From: Tomocerus qinae
Lineage: Eukaryota > Arthropoda > Collembola > Entomobryomorpha > Tomoceridae
Assembly (NCBI GenBank): GCA_020055645.1
Contig: CM034546.1
Span: 96,968,001 to 97,032,000, forward strand
Direction: 5' to 3'
Length of the DNA: 64,000 nucleotides
Below the pieces are notes generated by a model. That model was given only the letters and a program-made list of their open reading frames with translations, made no database searches and was not told where the DNA came from. Shown here one piece after another: positions 26,401 to 41,200 of the stretch. How positions within the stretch are numbered: position 1 is the first letter of the stretch; the number at the start of each line of letters is the position of its first letter. The translations under genes were made by a program, and so were the position numbers.

Positions 26401-29400
26401 TGTTATTTCTGTCTTATTTTTCCTCTATGTCTGTGTTAACTATAGAGATTTAATTGTCTGGATAGTAATAAAATGTCATTATCTTTGTGCCCTAATGGCG
26501 TGCTTTGTTTGACGAAGAAAAAATTACATCGGGCCTAGTTCATTTTTATTAAAAACTTAGAGCATGCAGAGCGATCAAAAATCAGTTGACAACAGTTTCC
26601 GTTTTTGTATGCTAACTCCATTAAAAACTTTTTACTGAAAGAAGAAAGTTACTAATATTAATATGTAGCAAGAGAAAGCACTTCATAGACTGATTTTGGA
26701 TCGCTCTCGCTCTATGCATAAAGTAAGAATTCTAATATCTAACCACAGACTGAGATAATAATATTCTATATATATGTGGACGTATATATATATATGTATA
26801 TGTATGTACACGTGGAAGTATTTCGTATATGCAATGAGAGCTATAGTGGTGTTATTTTCTATTTTTTGCTTATCAGGAGCTGCACGGGTAGGATGTTTTA
26901 TAAGCAGCATCTCTGAATTAAATTATTACGGGAAACAATTAAGAAAGTCCATGTAGTGGGAATAAGCTGTATTCATTAGGATTCCAGCACGAGGAAATTT
27001 GTGTCTGACAGAAGGAAGAGGAACAAGTGAGCATTAGTTAGAAACTTTTATTCCACCGAGTCAAGCGTTTTTCTGCCTGGCTGATGTGGTTTAGTTAGGT
27101 ATTTTAACATTCACAGCTTCCATTCATAGATTTTAGTAGTACTATAATACATTTGTACGTAGAGTAGGTATATCCCCCACTAACTGCAAATGATGTCAAG
27201 TCAGTTCGTATGTACGTAGTTTATGACGATAATGCTCTAGAATGGTTTGTATTTACTTACTTGTACTTGCACTACTACGTACCATTTATAAGACTAGCCA
27301 AGTACCCACGATTCCAAGATAGCAGGTTGATATCCAAGCATAATGTCGGACTCAGCATACAGTAGTTTACCGTGTTAAGAATTTAAATGAAATTAAAGCC
27401 GCACGCACGAAGGGCGCGGATGCCGAGATGGAGTTTGCAATCGTAATGCAAATCCTAGGGAAAGTAGTATTTGCTCTAGCGAAAGGAATCGTTATATCCT
27501 AGTGAAATCCTGTTGAGCTGCAAACCACTAGGAAGAGACAGACAAGACGCAAGAGAGAACAGAGCTCTATTTACGATATGCCCATGAGAATCCTTGCTAA
27601 GTCAAAGTCCGTGCTCTGACTTGGCTGTGCAACTTTATTTGACATCACTAATAGCTCCGACCCCGTGTTTAATGGGAGTTTGGCCAAAGACAAATAAACT
27701 CTCCCATCAATTGCTTGTGTTGCTTTAACTGTCTCCTACAGACTCCCATACATTACTTATGCTTCTCCATATCTTACACACAATCATTAACATCTGCCTC
27801 CCTGCTTCCACACTTATAACATTATGACCTAGTAAAATTCCTAACACGACGACGAAGGTAGTCTGGATGGGTCATTTACACCGACATATTTATTATAATC
27901 GTTTCATTTAATGTTTATTACCTATATCCCTGTTAATACTCTAGAGAATGACACAATATTCTCAATATATTGTTTCCATCTAATAATCTTGTGCCAAGGA
28001 GTATAGTAGATGACATAGGACACGCCCTGATTATAACATTTCCTTTACTTTGTGGGTTCGTTCTAAAATATATACAACAGGTGTCTGAAAATTCATATTT
28101 CAGTATTTGATGTTACACGTCAATTCATGGCATAGACATAAACACTCCACAATATTTCATCCGAAAATATACATCGCCTTTTCTGCTGGTGAAATTTTCT
28201 TTTAAAGTCAGCATATAGAAAGAGAAAGTACAGTAGACATTTTCTTGACACATTTTATGTACTTTTTCGATAAAAGCCAGCTTAACTCATGAATTTCTTC
28301 GTATAATATGCGTAGATCGTAGATAAACATGGACTCTCCCAAACGTAAACTAATGTAACTCTAAACCATGTTTTAAAACAATCCAAGAGGTATGATCTGA
28401 TCCATCTCTGGTTTAAATTGATACAATAGAATTTCCTTGAGGTAAAACACAATAGGGTTCTTACCTAGCAAACATACTGAAAGGAAACTTACAAACGCAA
28501 AGGCTTTAATAGCTCGAATGTTTATAATTCCGATTTTGGCCTTTATATCAGTAGGTAGATGCTGTAGATGCGAGACTTCATTAATGAAGACAATCCTTTG
28601 TATTATCTTCAAAGTTATGTAGTAGTTCCCCCGGGGGAAATGGAAACTAAAATCATCCTATGATGCTAATTGATAAGGGAGCAGAACCAAAAAAATAAAA
28701 GGGTGTGGTTGACCTTTGTTGTGGTGAGCAGACAATTTAAATCAAAGCTTTTATTGTTTAAGTGTCTACTTTTCGCTAGTTATAGACATTGACATGACAA
28801 GTAGCTGGGAGGGAATGCAATTGCAGAGTGTTTAAAGCACTATGTAGTGGTAGCAGAAGAGTATTAAATACTTTGATCAAAGACGTAAAAGAAGCTGGGT
28901 AAACGACACCAGTCACTGATGTATAGGAAATCAAACAGTATTACTTACACTAATACATATTTTATTGGAGTATTCTGTAAGTGACAGTTTCGGAATTCTA
29001 AGAGCTGGGAAATATACCTATCCCCTATAGATAAGTCTAAGCAGAAAGTTATACTCAATGTATTACTAACCATGTAAGTAGTAGCAGGAGCTGTTAGAAT
29101 TAGGTTTCTAAACTTAGTGTTGAAAATATAGGCATGCAGGATGTACCTATAGCTGAAAATACTTTGCCCCGACCCCGGAATTGGAATGGCACACATCAAG
29201 AGCAATTTCCTATAGAAAGTGGTCAAAAGTACGAAAGTAGCTGTTAAAATGTAGCTCTGTTGGTGACTGAATGTAAATAATGTGTGTGGGATATCGGAAA
29301 AGAGCACTTTTGCTCTGCGGCTCTTTTTACATGCAGTAAATTGAATACCTGTCTATGGCATTCAATGACCTTGCGTTGGATTTCAGTGTGGGACTTGTAC

Positions 29401-30246
29401 GGAGTGGTCTAACTGCTTTCTCCTAGAGAAAGAGTCTTTCAAGTCTTGCTTTGCATCCGTCAATTCAATAACCTCTGCTTGTACATTATATGTGCTATAG
29501 ATGAAGATCAAGCCCTGTGAACCACGGACCCCTAAGAAGAGAAACAGAAAAGGAATAAAATAAAAGAAATAGATGGGAAAAGTGATGCGAAAGTTGTTGG
29601 TCTGGTCTGGAAAGTGCAAACAGGCAAGGAATTCCAATTAAATGAAATTGGAAAATAAAGGTAAAATTGCTTTGATGCTACGTAACTATGTATTCCTGAG
29701 GGAAAGAAATTTCAGTGCGATTGACTGCCCTACTTAAAAGTAAAAAGTGAACATATCCATAAGTTCTACTTTTCAAAAATGAATATTAGAAAGTATATAT
29801 CCCTTCTGAATTCTTGCTCCTAGCTCTGCCTTTCGGTGATACTTTTTTTAAAATTTTTTACGATCTTCCTTTGGTTTACGTCAAACTTGGCATTTATTAC
29901 TTCCATCCTGACGCACGCCAAATTCAATACCTACAGCCTATTCCAAGAAGTGGAACGATACACAAAATAGCACCTAATAGGATATTATGCTATAAATAGT
30001 ACTTACAGATGATATATTTACTCATTATTATGCACCTACGCTGTAACAAAAAAATCCCATACCGTTATGTTCTATTCGTAGAGTATTCAAAGCAGTTCAA
30101 TCGGATAAATTCCAAAAATTCGGTGTTTCAGAGAATGTAAGTACTATAGCACATTATAACGTTACACAATAACAACCATTGGGACCTTAAAAGTTAGATA
30201 CTGTTACAAAAACGAAAGATTCTTTTGAAGTGTATAATGCTAGTAC
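23498..30246. other. Gene-poor stretch
   Basis: About 6.7 kb with no gene I can support. The open frame at 24,910-25,275 (121 codons) has the Tyr/Leu/Ser-rich make-up of chance frames in AT-rich DNA. A GC-richer island at about 27,400-27,720 contains an uninterrupted frame of roughly 55 codons (… TKGADAEMEFAIVMQILGK …) without a flanking start. TA-rich microsatellite sequence lies near 26,765-26,800. Confidence 0.45.
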
Positions 30247-30467
30247 GTAAGGGTGACTTCTCACTTCTGCCTGCGATGAGTCGCAGGCCATCGCAGGTCG
30301 CAGAGTCAGCTTGCAGCTTGGAGAAAACTCTGATTACTCTGAAAGTCGAGGTTTCTGTCTTGGGTACCTATTTTTGTTTAAATGAGTGTAAGTCCGCGAA
30401 ATCATTTTTTGAAAATAAAAAAATTAATCTGGATTTTACATTGTTGCGAAATATGGACAATATGGAG
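30247..30467 (+). repeat. Dispersed repeat, short copy (pairs with 44634-44845)
   Basis: GTAAGGGTGACTTCTCAC followed by TGCCTGCGATGAG, then AACTCTGATTACTCTGAAAGT, and further on GAAAATAAAAAAATTAATCT and GCGAAATATGG. The same order occurs at 44,634-44,845. This copy lacks the right-hand part seen there. The open frame across it is incidental. Confidence 0.7.
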
Positions 30468-32317
30468 TATACCTATATATAAAGTAGCCCTTAACTATTT
30501 AGTATATGTTCAAATGTTAAAAGCATATCAAAAAATTTCAATTTCCTTCAAAGTTCTTATTGATAATTTATCACCTGATCAGATTCTCATGTAAAATATG
30601 TGACAACTTTACTAGCTATAGGTATGTTGATAAAATTGTCTAATTTTTCGTGTTATGAATGTTTATTAGTATTCTACTAAGTGCATGCTCAAAAGGACTA
30701 CAAAATGTAAGTTGCAATTGCTGTACCTATTGTGGCTGATATACTAATATTTCCAGATATATTTTAAAAGAATTCAACAATTAGCTAATTGTGAGTGAAA
30801 GATAGGAAGAGTAAATAAATAAAAGAGACAGTGTTATTATGTTGACATTGGTTGTACTATTGTTGATATTTGTTAGGAATACAATTGGGAAACGTAGGTT
30901 CAGTTATTGCTGATGAAAAACAAACATTAGAGTGGTACTTAAGCCAAAAAGTTGAAGTGAGTAGTCTCGAGATTCAAGGTTTATTGACGTGGTGACTACC
31001 TCTTGCCCCTGTGAAGGGTATGTCAGTATTTCGTAGTTTGAGAATCACTCAGAATCTGCAGTAGGTGGATAGATGTAAAGCCAATTCTGCAGAAAGAGGA
31101 GGCACCTGCAGCAGAGGCCTGTGGATTGATAACCTAGGCATGACATGTCAATATGTTGTTGAGCTTGGTGGTGAAAGTGTTTTGTAGGATAGAAACAAAT
31201 AGAAAGTTGAGCCTGACTCTTTAGAACAAGGCAATTCTTTGTACACTATTTGCATAAATGCGTACCGAGAAAATCTTTTGTAAGTGCTTTTAGTTTCTGA
31301 GACTTTTCCATATCAATCTATCTCCGCGGTTTACTTTCCACAGTTATGTCTTTGATTAAATTTCTTTGATGGAAAAGTAAAAGCAGAGAACCACAACCTC
31401 TCTGAAATTATATATCGTGGCTTTTCTTGTACATCTCTCTCTCTCTCTTCCCTTGATATATTAGCGTCTTCCAGTCTCTTTCAGCAAATTCCTCCAAGAG
31501 AAAGCTTTTTATTGGGAGCACCGTGTTTGAACTTGATATCTTCTAGAGAAACTTCTCTTTACGCATTCTGTTTTCAAAACATCTGAAACAGAACTGGACT
31601 GCAATTTCACAAAGAACACTTACGCACAACTAGATATAACTGGTCTGCACACTCCATTCACTTTGTACTTATGTAAACGTTTCTAATTTACCTTGTTTGG
31701 CTGTAACATTAACACTTTTGGATTTAAAAGCTGAAATAATGAAATATAACATACAGAGAGCACGCTTTTCCATCTGTTGAATTAAAACTTGAACAATATA
31801 ATCAAGCCCGTGTAGATTATTTCAAGAGTTGCCTTACATGTTTATGGACTTCTGCTTCAACTTATCTGCATTCCAATTTTAGCCTTTATGTGTCAAAAAC
31901 ATTGGTAAATATTGACTTTCTTCTCAAGATTTAATCACTCTCGTATTTGACGAAACGATCTGTGAATATACTTTCTCTTTTCGATGACTTAGATCTTGTG
32001 ATTTCTAATCATGATTTCAAGATAGAAGACAAAATTTAGTTTTTATAACGATTTCTCTTTCAAAGTGTTAAAAAGCCTTTGCAGCACGATAGCAAAATAA
32101 CAATGCCTATAAGTAGTCACAAGAGACTTGCTAATTCTTTTCCTAGGCACTAATTCAATTAAGTAAAAGTGAATTCAGTCGCTTCATTTTCATTTGTACA
32201 ATTTACTTTTCTTTGTTTACATCATAAATTTGATGCTTTAACACTTACTCAGAGACTTAAAGAAAAAACTATTATTTTTCTTCCTGAAGTTAGTCAACTC
32301 TTTCAAATCCCTCGTCC
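30468..32317. other. Gene-free stretch
   Basis: No supported gene. A CT-rich microsatellite ((CT)n near 31,435) and ordinary AT-rich sequence only. Confidence 0.5.
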
Positions 32318-32321
32318 TTAA

Positions 32322-32766
32322 GGTTGCTCATCACGCCTGCATAGCAACCGCATGGGCCTATCTAAATGCGTGTTAAAAAATGCTTTACATCAAGCTTTAT
32401 TCCTCCCGAAGATTACGGCCGATTTTTATGAGACTTACATTTTTGGAATCCTGGACTATCGAGGAATACAGGAGGGCGGATGGACTTTTGATATTATTGC
32501 TTTAAATGGTGCAAAAAAATCAACATTGTATAAAAACTAAAACTGATTCACTTTTTTTGGAATTCGATTTTTTTAAAAGCATTTAAAGCAGTAATATCAA
32601 AAGTCCATTCGCCCTCCTGTGTTCCTCGATTGTCCAGGATTCCAAAAATGTAAGTCCCATAAAAATCGGCCGTAATCTTCGGGAGGAATAAAGCTTGATG
32701 TAAAGCATTTTTTAACACGCATTTAGATAGACCCATGCGGTTGCTATGCAGGCGTGATGAGCAACC
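32322..32766. mobile_element. Foldback MITE with about 210-bp arms, flanked by TTAA
   Basis: The left arm starts GGTTGCTCATCACGCCTGC and the right arm ends with its reverse complement. The match continues for about 210 bp with only a few differences, around a short central spacer (about 32,530-32,560). Each arm holds a mirrored 62-codon frame starting MGLSKCVLKNALHQ; this follows from the palindrome and is not evidence of a gene. TTAA sits at both outer edges (32,318-32,321 and 32,767-32,770), the target used by piggyBac-type elements. Near-identical arms mean a young element or ongoing gene conversion. Any transcript would fold into a long double-stranded RNA. Confidence 0.88.
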
Positions 32767-32770
32767 TTAA

Positions 32771-35700
32771 CGAAACTGTATAGAAAAGGTTTATAGACAG
32801 AATGCTATTATAACCTCGTATTAAACTTTCTCAGGTATTTCTCACTATTTTCACAGAATTTTCACTTTACGTCAACTTGGTTCAGAGACTAATATCATAA
32901 AAGTGAACATTATATAAAACGGAAAATTATTTGTACCAATTAAAGTTTTTGCTAGATTTGGCAAGGAAATGGTTCAAAACAAACACTCCTTTCTTATGTA
33001 ACCTACATATATGAAAATTAACTGGAAGTGAAAGGTAGATGAATATTGTATTGTCGGAAAAGAGAAATCATTATGTAAAATGAATTTCTTTTCAGACACA
33101 AGTTTACCACTATGTGGATGTAAAAGGAATACACCCCCGCTTTTCCATATACTTCTGAAGACTAAACTTCATAAATATAAGACTTTTAAATTTTAATACA
33201 CATCAAAGTTATAGGAACTGTTTCTTTATGTAGATCTTGTAAATAGCACACACGATGAGCGATTCCTGACAGCGTAATTCAGTGAGCAAATATGAGTAAA
33301 TGTATTCAGGCTGTTTAAAAGAGCATCTTCATTTTCCTTTCCTACCAACATTGCAATTAACAGTAAATGTGATGCTATGTAAAATAAATATTTAAAAAGT
33401 GACTTCAAAGGCTTGTTATGTAAAGTCATATGTAATGCATTCATTCTAATTTATAGCATACCGTCTATTAATAATACACTACGTACTTATAATAAAAACA
33501 GGTACGTATTTAATCTAGATAGGTATTATAATAGATAGCACAGGTAGAGGTATATTTTCGCATGACAGAAATGTGTGCTAATTAAATGTTCTGTATGATC
33601 ATCGAGAAAGCCACGAAATATTTCACCTAAAAGATAGATCAAATGGAAATGAAAAAGCGTACATCAAGGTCCCGCAGCCACATACATGGCAATTCAATAG
33701 CTAGTGAATAGCAACTCTGCATTTTGAAACTTTTTGAGGTTTCTTCTCTGAGTCCCATATAATAAATAATTAGAATGTAGAGGAGGAAAAGACAAATGCT
33801 GCTTTACTGTCCTTTCGTCATCCTGAACATCAAACTACTCGTAATACCAAAGGACCAAAGACTTCATACAGAAAGGTCTCTCAAAAGTCAACTGCTGCTG
33901 TCACCGTCTACTTTACTTTGCATTTTCCGTTTCAATGCATAAAACTCAACAATTCCGACTCTTTTGTTCTTTGAATAAAGAAGTTACGGAAGGGTGCTCG
34001 CTATTTGTTCAACTGGCTGTGAAACTTTCTCCGTTCGAATGCTGTTATTGCTGTTGCTTATTTTGCCTCCATGGTTTATTAACTCATTTATTTATTCAAT
34101 TCTTTTTCAGTAGTTCGGAACTAATACATGCACTCTCGACTCTGATTGATATGGACCAAGGTAAGGTTGCATTGTATTTTAATGATTAATTCTCGAGGAG
34201 CTTTTCATGCAGAAGCCTCTAAATCCAAATAATGAAACGTGTTCCCAAAATATCATAAAAATCAAAAAAATCACATTTCACTCATTTTAGTCAAAAACAT
34301 CCAAATAGCTCGTCGTCTTATGCCAGTGCAGATGTTATTATTATGTTACAAAAGGTGAAAAGGTTAAGAGAAAGCTTATTTAATGTTCGTGTATCATTTT
34401 ACGCCCTTTAAAGTATGGTCAACCTAGACTAGCTTGTTGGCAACCATATGGCTATGGGAGTCTGCAGGGTACAATGAATTTAATTTATTAGCATAAAGTC
34501 AGAGGAGAACCCTTTACCAAATGAAACCAAACTTTGAATTCATCCAGCAATAAATAGTAAGGTATGACATTTTGCGTGGGAATGTAAACCATAAAAATGC
34601 TGACTATTACCATTTTTAATTAAATTAAATCCCTACGATTCATCTAGTACTTCATTTCACCTTTCAACTACCGTAGCATCTAATTAACTTCCATGTCTAA
34701 TGATTTCCATTTCTGTCTTTGTTTTATACTGCGACTGCTTTTGAGGTACTCAAGCTTTGGATTATACCGAAAATCCTCCCGTCCGTAATTAATTCCTAGT
34801 AGTGTCGTAAGACACAGTTATCAGTCTCCTAGAATAATTGCTAGGTGAATATTCATGGACAGGTAAAGAGGACTTCTGGACTAATTATGTACTATAAATT
34901 CCAAGATGGTTCGCTAAATTCATTAATCACATTAAATGACAATTATCAAAGGAAAGGTTAGATTATAAAGTTGAAAAGATCTCGTTATTCTAAAACCTGT
35001 GGGATTTCGCAAGCGTATTTTTACACCCGAGACGAGTCAAACGAGAGAAGAGCTATGCTATATATTTTTGGATGCAGGTAAATAGATCCACTATTTAATA
35101 CAGATATCTTCGCATTCAACGCTTTATTTCAGCAGCAGTGGGTACTATACACACCTAATCTGTTTGCAGGGAACGTAGTCTCAAGATAACACAATTCAAT
35201 ATTTACTATGCTTAACATTTTATGCTATCGGTAATACATTTACTAGCTTACTTTACATATCCGCCTTCGGGAGGAAATGGAAGCCCGTTCATTTTGGCAA
35301 AATTACTTTGGCAAAAAATATTAAATTTTAAAAATGTCACAAAGAGTATATAAAAACTGTGGAGTATGGAGAATGGAGAGTTAATTCATTTAGGCAAATT
35401 AAGTTAGACCAATTAAAACTCCTTGGTAGCTATGAAGTATACCTTAGCTTAGTATTTGTGGTTTGATTAGCCTGTTAAAACCATTAAAATCCTAACAGAA
35501 TTATCTCGCTAACTGATTTTGAGTTTCACTAAAATTTCGGAGTGGGAAAGCCTACATTGAGTACAAAATTAATAACGGTACTTAAAAAGGTAACATAAAC
35601 TAGTCTTTTATTTTTGCCAAAATGTTTGCAAAGCCAGTCTACATCCAATTATCAGTATAGGTAACATCGAGTGCCGTTTTCCGAAAAATAATACTGAAAT

Positions 35701-38287
35701 ATGAACTATCTGAGCACAATAGAAAGAATGTCAAGTGAGCCAGTTGGCATTGCTCTGTTAGCTCTTATCAAAGCGGTAAAGCGTAAATTTTTCTAGTTCG
35801 GCTCGCTTTCCTTAAATTGGAATCAAGCAATGTGTAAAATTCCATTCGAAACGGTTGGCTACCTTCTGAATACATTGTGTGTAGCCAAGCAGAGTGTTTT
35901 AACAAATTTTGGGTTTTAACACTCGCATTTCCAAAAGCGTATTTTGTTTTCAATTATTATCCAGATTCTCTACTACTTCCAATATACCCGATGCTTTTAT
36001 TTAATACTATCATAATTATGCTATAAATACTCAATACTATCATGTCTAAAAAAGTAGAAAGTAGGATAACAATATTCCTTTGTCTTTAATATCTGTATAT
36101 TTCTGTTTCTAGTAACATTGAGCTTTAATGGATCAGCATAAATAAATATATCCGTAAACATAATGCACTTACGCTGTACACTCTGTCAGCCTCGTGACTG
36201 TGACTGACAATGAGATTGCTAGTTTATTTCCCTTTTCTATTTTATATATGTAAATTGTTACTGTAAACTTTCTCCCATCGATTTCTATTCCATTCACTGA
36301 CAATCAGTCAAGTTACGTATTCATATGTCAAGTCGGTTGAGATATTCATATGTATGGTTAATACATATTTCATGCTACATAGTCTATCAAATCAATCTGC
36401 CTAATAAATATAACATTTCTATTCAACAAACACCCACAGTGATCCAGATATGACTGTATGCGTAGTATAGATAAGACCACTTATTAACGTGGAGTATCTA
36501 CGTTCAATAGAGAAATGGGATACAAGTTTATATATCTAGGTGTTCTAGAGAAATACCAATTTGTAAGGTATTAAGCAAGAGCGTGATGGTGGCTTTGGTA
36601 ATGCAGATGAAGGATGAAGATTCTACCTTGAAATTGATTGCTCTTTTGGTAACTTGTGTGTTCAATCCTGTTTCCAGGCGATTCCTGCATGTAGTTCTCA
36701 GAGGGTGCTTTCACAATTTCTTCATAATAATATTAGTTCAAGACTTATTCCATTTAGGCGTATAACCATATTATAGTCCTAACTATAAGTTGTTATGTCA
36801 AATGAATTTTATTACTGTTTCCTTTTAGAGCTTCTTTATTGCAGATACAAGGCTTCTCTAGTAATTAACTATCTTCAAATCATGTAGCTCACTGTTGCGG
36901 TAAAATTGAATTTTGGTATTCAATATACTGAACTGTACTTTGTAGGTGTAACTTAAATAAGCAATTAACTAGTGAGTATATACCTATCTAGTAAACATTA
37001 CTAGTAAAATATCTTTTGGTTTGTCGGCTTATTGCAAAAGTTTTTCCTCGATCTAATCAAATGCGTTTTCCAAAAATACGATAAAGTTATCCGAATTATT
37101 AGACGCTGCAGATAAATGATGAAATATGAAGTTTACAGTGTTACGAGAAACTCACTCGTATAGCTGAGGAACATGTCACACCAATGTAATTCTATTGAAT
37201 GCTCTTAAAAGCACTTTGATTTTGACATTGCAAGATTGAAGGGCAAATGTCATATATCGAACAACTACTAGGTCTTAAGCCCAAATATTTTGACCAATAT
37301 GTAGGGAAATGTGATTTTATTGTTTCAATTCCAGTTCCTAATGCCTAAGTCATCGCAATAATCACGTAGGTACATTTTGTAATCACGTACATTGGTATAC
37401 TTAACCATATTAATGATGCACAGTACAATACTACATAGGTATTTGTGTAGGAGTTAATGCCATGTCTATTATATCTCCCTTTCGGCACACAGAGTTGAAA
37501 AACCGAGATCACGATGATTCTCCGACGAGGAATTAGGGGAGTCAGTCATTCGGTGTGCTGAGGCGTGGGGCAAATCAAAGCATTGTGTTTATTCAAATGT
37601 AATTATTTGCGTAGCATAGGTGTACTATAGCTTAGGCCGGTGTAGTGGTGAGTGGTGAGTATGAAATAGTATAGCAAGTGCTACAGATAAATACGTAATA
37701 TTTTAGATATACGGAAGTTATGCAAGCAATGGGATTTTGGAAATGACTACTATATCAAGTTCACCACGAAGTAGCTAATGAAAGGACTGGGTGAAGTAAT
37801 AAGGTTACTACTCTCCTGCCTACTAATTAGGCTGCAAAAGAATTATAGTTGGCTGGTGTGATGCGTCATTGTTGGTGAGTTACTGGTGTGACAAGTGGGA
37901 AGACTGTCGCTGTTAATTAAACATCAGGATTACATTACTGTTGCTGCACAGAGCGATTGTTCTCCACAGTCACACTGTCACATTTTCAAAATAGCATTTT
38001 CATGTGCGACTGTAGCTTATACGAGTCAATTATACGTTTCAGCAGAACAATTTCCGTATTTACTGAAACTGTCAAGCACTGACTTTGAAAATGCAGCAGT
38101 GGAAAGACAGATTACTATTGATCTACATCCATATACATACAATTATTACGACATTTACACATAAGAATTTTATTCTGCATTTTTACCACTTTCTTTTTAA
38201 TTTCAGTTGTAATCAAGTAATAATAAATCACAGGAAGTGAATTGGATTTGATGTCCTAAGCCTAACAAATGTGTATTTTCACTGTAG
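32771..38287. other. Gene-poor stretch
   Basis: About 5.5 kb without a supported gene. The 84-codon frame at 33,935-34,189 is Cys/Leu/Phe-rich and looks like chance. Around 37,488-37,570 a GC-richer patch is open on both strands (minus-strand words MTDSPNSSSENHRDLG), with no splice context I trust. Confidence 0.45.
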
Positions 38288-41200
38288 CTTGATGTTCCGA
38301 GAGAAATTAATGACTGTGGCCAAGGCCGAGCTGCTCAGATTGATCTGTCTAGCCAACTTTGGAAATCCTAAAACTTCGGAAATGAAATGCAAAGGTAAAC
38401 TGTAAACTGTAATGTATTTTGAAAAGGATTGAATTTAAATGATGTAAAAGTAGGAATTTATAGAATAGAAAGCGTCGAGCACAGTAAAAGTAGGGAAACA
38501 AAATGCTATTGCTGCTACTTTCTCTTGCAAATGCTTATTAATTATTACAATCCCATATTAGCTTTTAGTAAGACGTAACTACATGCAATTTGTCGAATTT
38601 TTAGTATTCCATGCATTTTGTAAAGCCTTTGAATAATGATTACAAATAGTGAGCATGCAAGAGACGGCGGTAAAGAGTGTTATTTATTTTAGAAAGACGA
38701 AGCGCATTGTATTCTGTGTATTTTTCAGACTAACGAGTAAGGAAGTGAAGTCACTTGTCTCTTCTGATTCCCATCATAAAACAGAGTAATTCAGACAATG
38801 GTAAAAGTGGAGTCGAGGCGAGGGGAAAACAGAAACTATTGGTGAAAGTGGAGAAGAAGAGAAAGGACTTAGACTTATTAGAGGGTATTTTTGGGAGAGT
38901 AGGTCGTGTTATGTATAGGTAGTATAACAAGACAACAACAAAATTCTGTGCATTGAGTGTAGTACATAAGTATGTAGGGAATAAGAAAATTGTTGAGTGA
39001 AAGCAGTGAAGAGAAAGTAAAAGGCACAGGAAGATGTGGGGAAACGGGAGAAAGGTAAGTCCATTCAATTTATCGTTAATGCTCTGCTCTGATGGTCTGT
39101 GGCCTGGTTTGGATTGAGTCGGCTGTTGTGTTGTGTGTATTATGATGGAGCTCCACTTTTGGCCACTCTGTTGTTAGTCTGGAAATCTATGTATTATGTA
39201 TGTGACTATATATAGGTGAGGCAAGAAGCAGATAGTCAACATACATACAGGTATTATATAACATTCCCGGAGATAATATGAGATATTGCTTCGTTTCTTT
39301 TCTATTAGGAAATAGGTAAGTAAGTGGTAGGCGCATTAGAACACAATGTGTATGTACATTTATCGAGACTACTAAAAATACGAAGAATCTATATACAGGC
39401 ATGTTATTCTGTTCTTGACTTGACTTGTTATTTGTGGAGGTTTGGTTTGGCTTCGTTGATTCCTCAAAGCAATCCAAAAAGGAGAGTAGATTAGAGTCTA
39501 CCTATATACCAGTAGTAGCCAGAAGAGACCAAAGGATGGCAGACAACACTAGAAGGAAGGAAATCTAACGAGGTTCCCTCTTCAGATAAAATGAAATAGG
39601 CGAGAAATGAAGAGAACTGAATGGAATGGAATAGAAAACAGTAAAGGAGACAAAGGAGATTCTCAACTTGGAGAATTTTAGAAGAAAAGAACGTAATGGA
39701 AAGTAAGTTTCAGTGAAAGTCCTTTTTGTATTCTCTTAAGTATTCTTATACCTACTATACCAGACACTTTTAGTTCGTTCTCATTGATAGGTACATATAC
39801 ATCCCCTGCATAGACACCTTTCAGGAAGGGAATTGGAGTGACTGCCTTCTGCTCTCTCTCTAATATTTCTTACGCGTCTTCCAGTCTTCTCCTGAGACAA
39901 GTGAAAAGATTATGCCAAGGACAGACACTTTCATTTTCTGTATATAATTGTTAATGTTTTCTCTCCCGCTACATCCTAAGCACAACGTATTTATTATTTA
40001 CCCGTGAAACTATCCCTACTATGCGGATAAATGCAAAATAAGAAACTGTTCACCCTTAGGACAACAGCAGTAAGAATGTGGTAAAACAACAATATACAAT
40101 CTAAACCGAGTGTATAAGCATATCGAGCTCGTAGTTTCTTCTAACTGATTGCAGCCCACAGCTAATACCGCTACACTAACTTCTACGAGAAGAACAATGA
40201 AAATCTCCAAGTTGCTCTACATATAAAATATTTCAATGTTTCTCGCTAATTCCTCCTATTCTTGAATAATACATAAGCTACGGGAATAAATGCAACTATA
40301 AGTAAATAATATAACGTGTTTTCTCTATTGATGCTGCACGCTGCCCTACTGAGAACTCTCCTTTTAATTTTCTTTTATACATTTGCATCAAACCTCTGCA
40401 TAATCTGGAAAATATGTATATACACACTTTAAAGGCATTTATGTAGTCTAAGTAATTTCCCCGACACGCCTACTCACTTTACCTAGTTTCTCATCCCTTT
40501 AATGAAAAAAGGAAAACACTTTCTCCATTGCACACATATGGCTTAATGTTGCAATTGCACCTCTGTTCCAATAGTATTGGAATTAACATATTATCTACGT
40601 GGTAGTATTCTATGAAATACAAAATGCACGATAATCTTCAACCCATTCAACCGTCACGTACAAGTGCATACTTGCATTAATTAGTATTAATTTGGCATCC
40701 TAAGCACTACTGTTCTTGCATTAAACGCAGGAGGAAATAGATTTATATCGTTTCTATTCCTTCTTCACAAAAGTAATGTTGCATGAGATTCGTAAATTCG
40801 TAGAAGCTGAATTCAACGTGATGTTAACAAAATGCTTACTGTTGAATGTATATATTTAGATTACCAAAAGCTACTGTGAAACGAACCGACGCAACTTTTT
40901 ATGATTGTATTTGTAATGTTAACCACAGCTAACTTTGAATAGTTGGATGATGATGCCAAGGTTAACTCGAGTGTGGTTTTGGGAAATGAGGGCTTAATGA
41001 TAAACCAAATAGCTCTCCAAATAATATTATTGACTTTCGTAATTGACTTTGACTAGAGCAACTTCAACATTACTGGAAAGATCAACTGATTTTAAAACTA
41101 CATAACACAGAATTAATCATTTCAAAAAAAACAACACTAGAGTTTATCTGAGCCAAAATCACAAGATCCTTGACCCGTAACTTGTGTTTTCAAACCTTTT

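Noticed and set aside
32352..32736. Two near-identical 62-codon frames on opposite strands
   Set aside because: They mirror each other because the foldback element is palindromic. A real gene pair is not needed to explain them.
37488..37575. Cloverleaf-like patch CGGCACAC … GTGTGCTG as a tRNA
   Set aside because: The outer stem pairs, but no T-loop or anticodon arm is found, so at most it is a weak hairpin.
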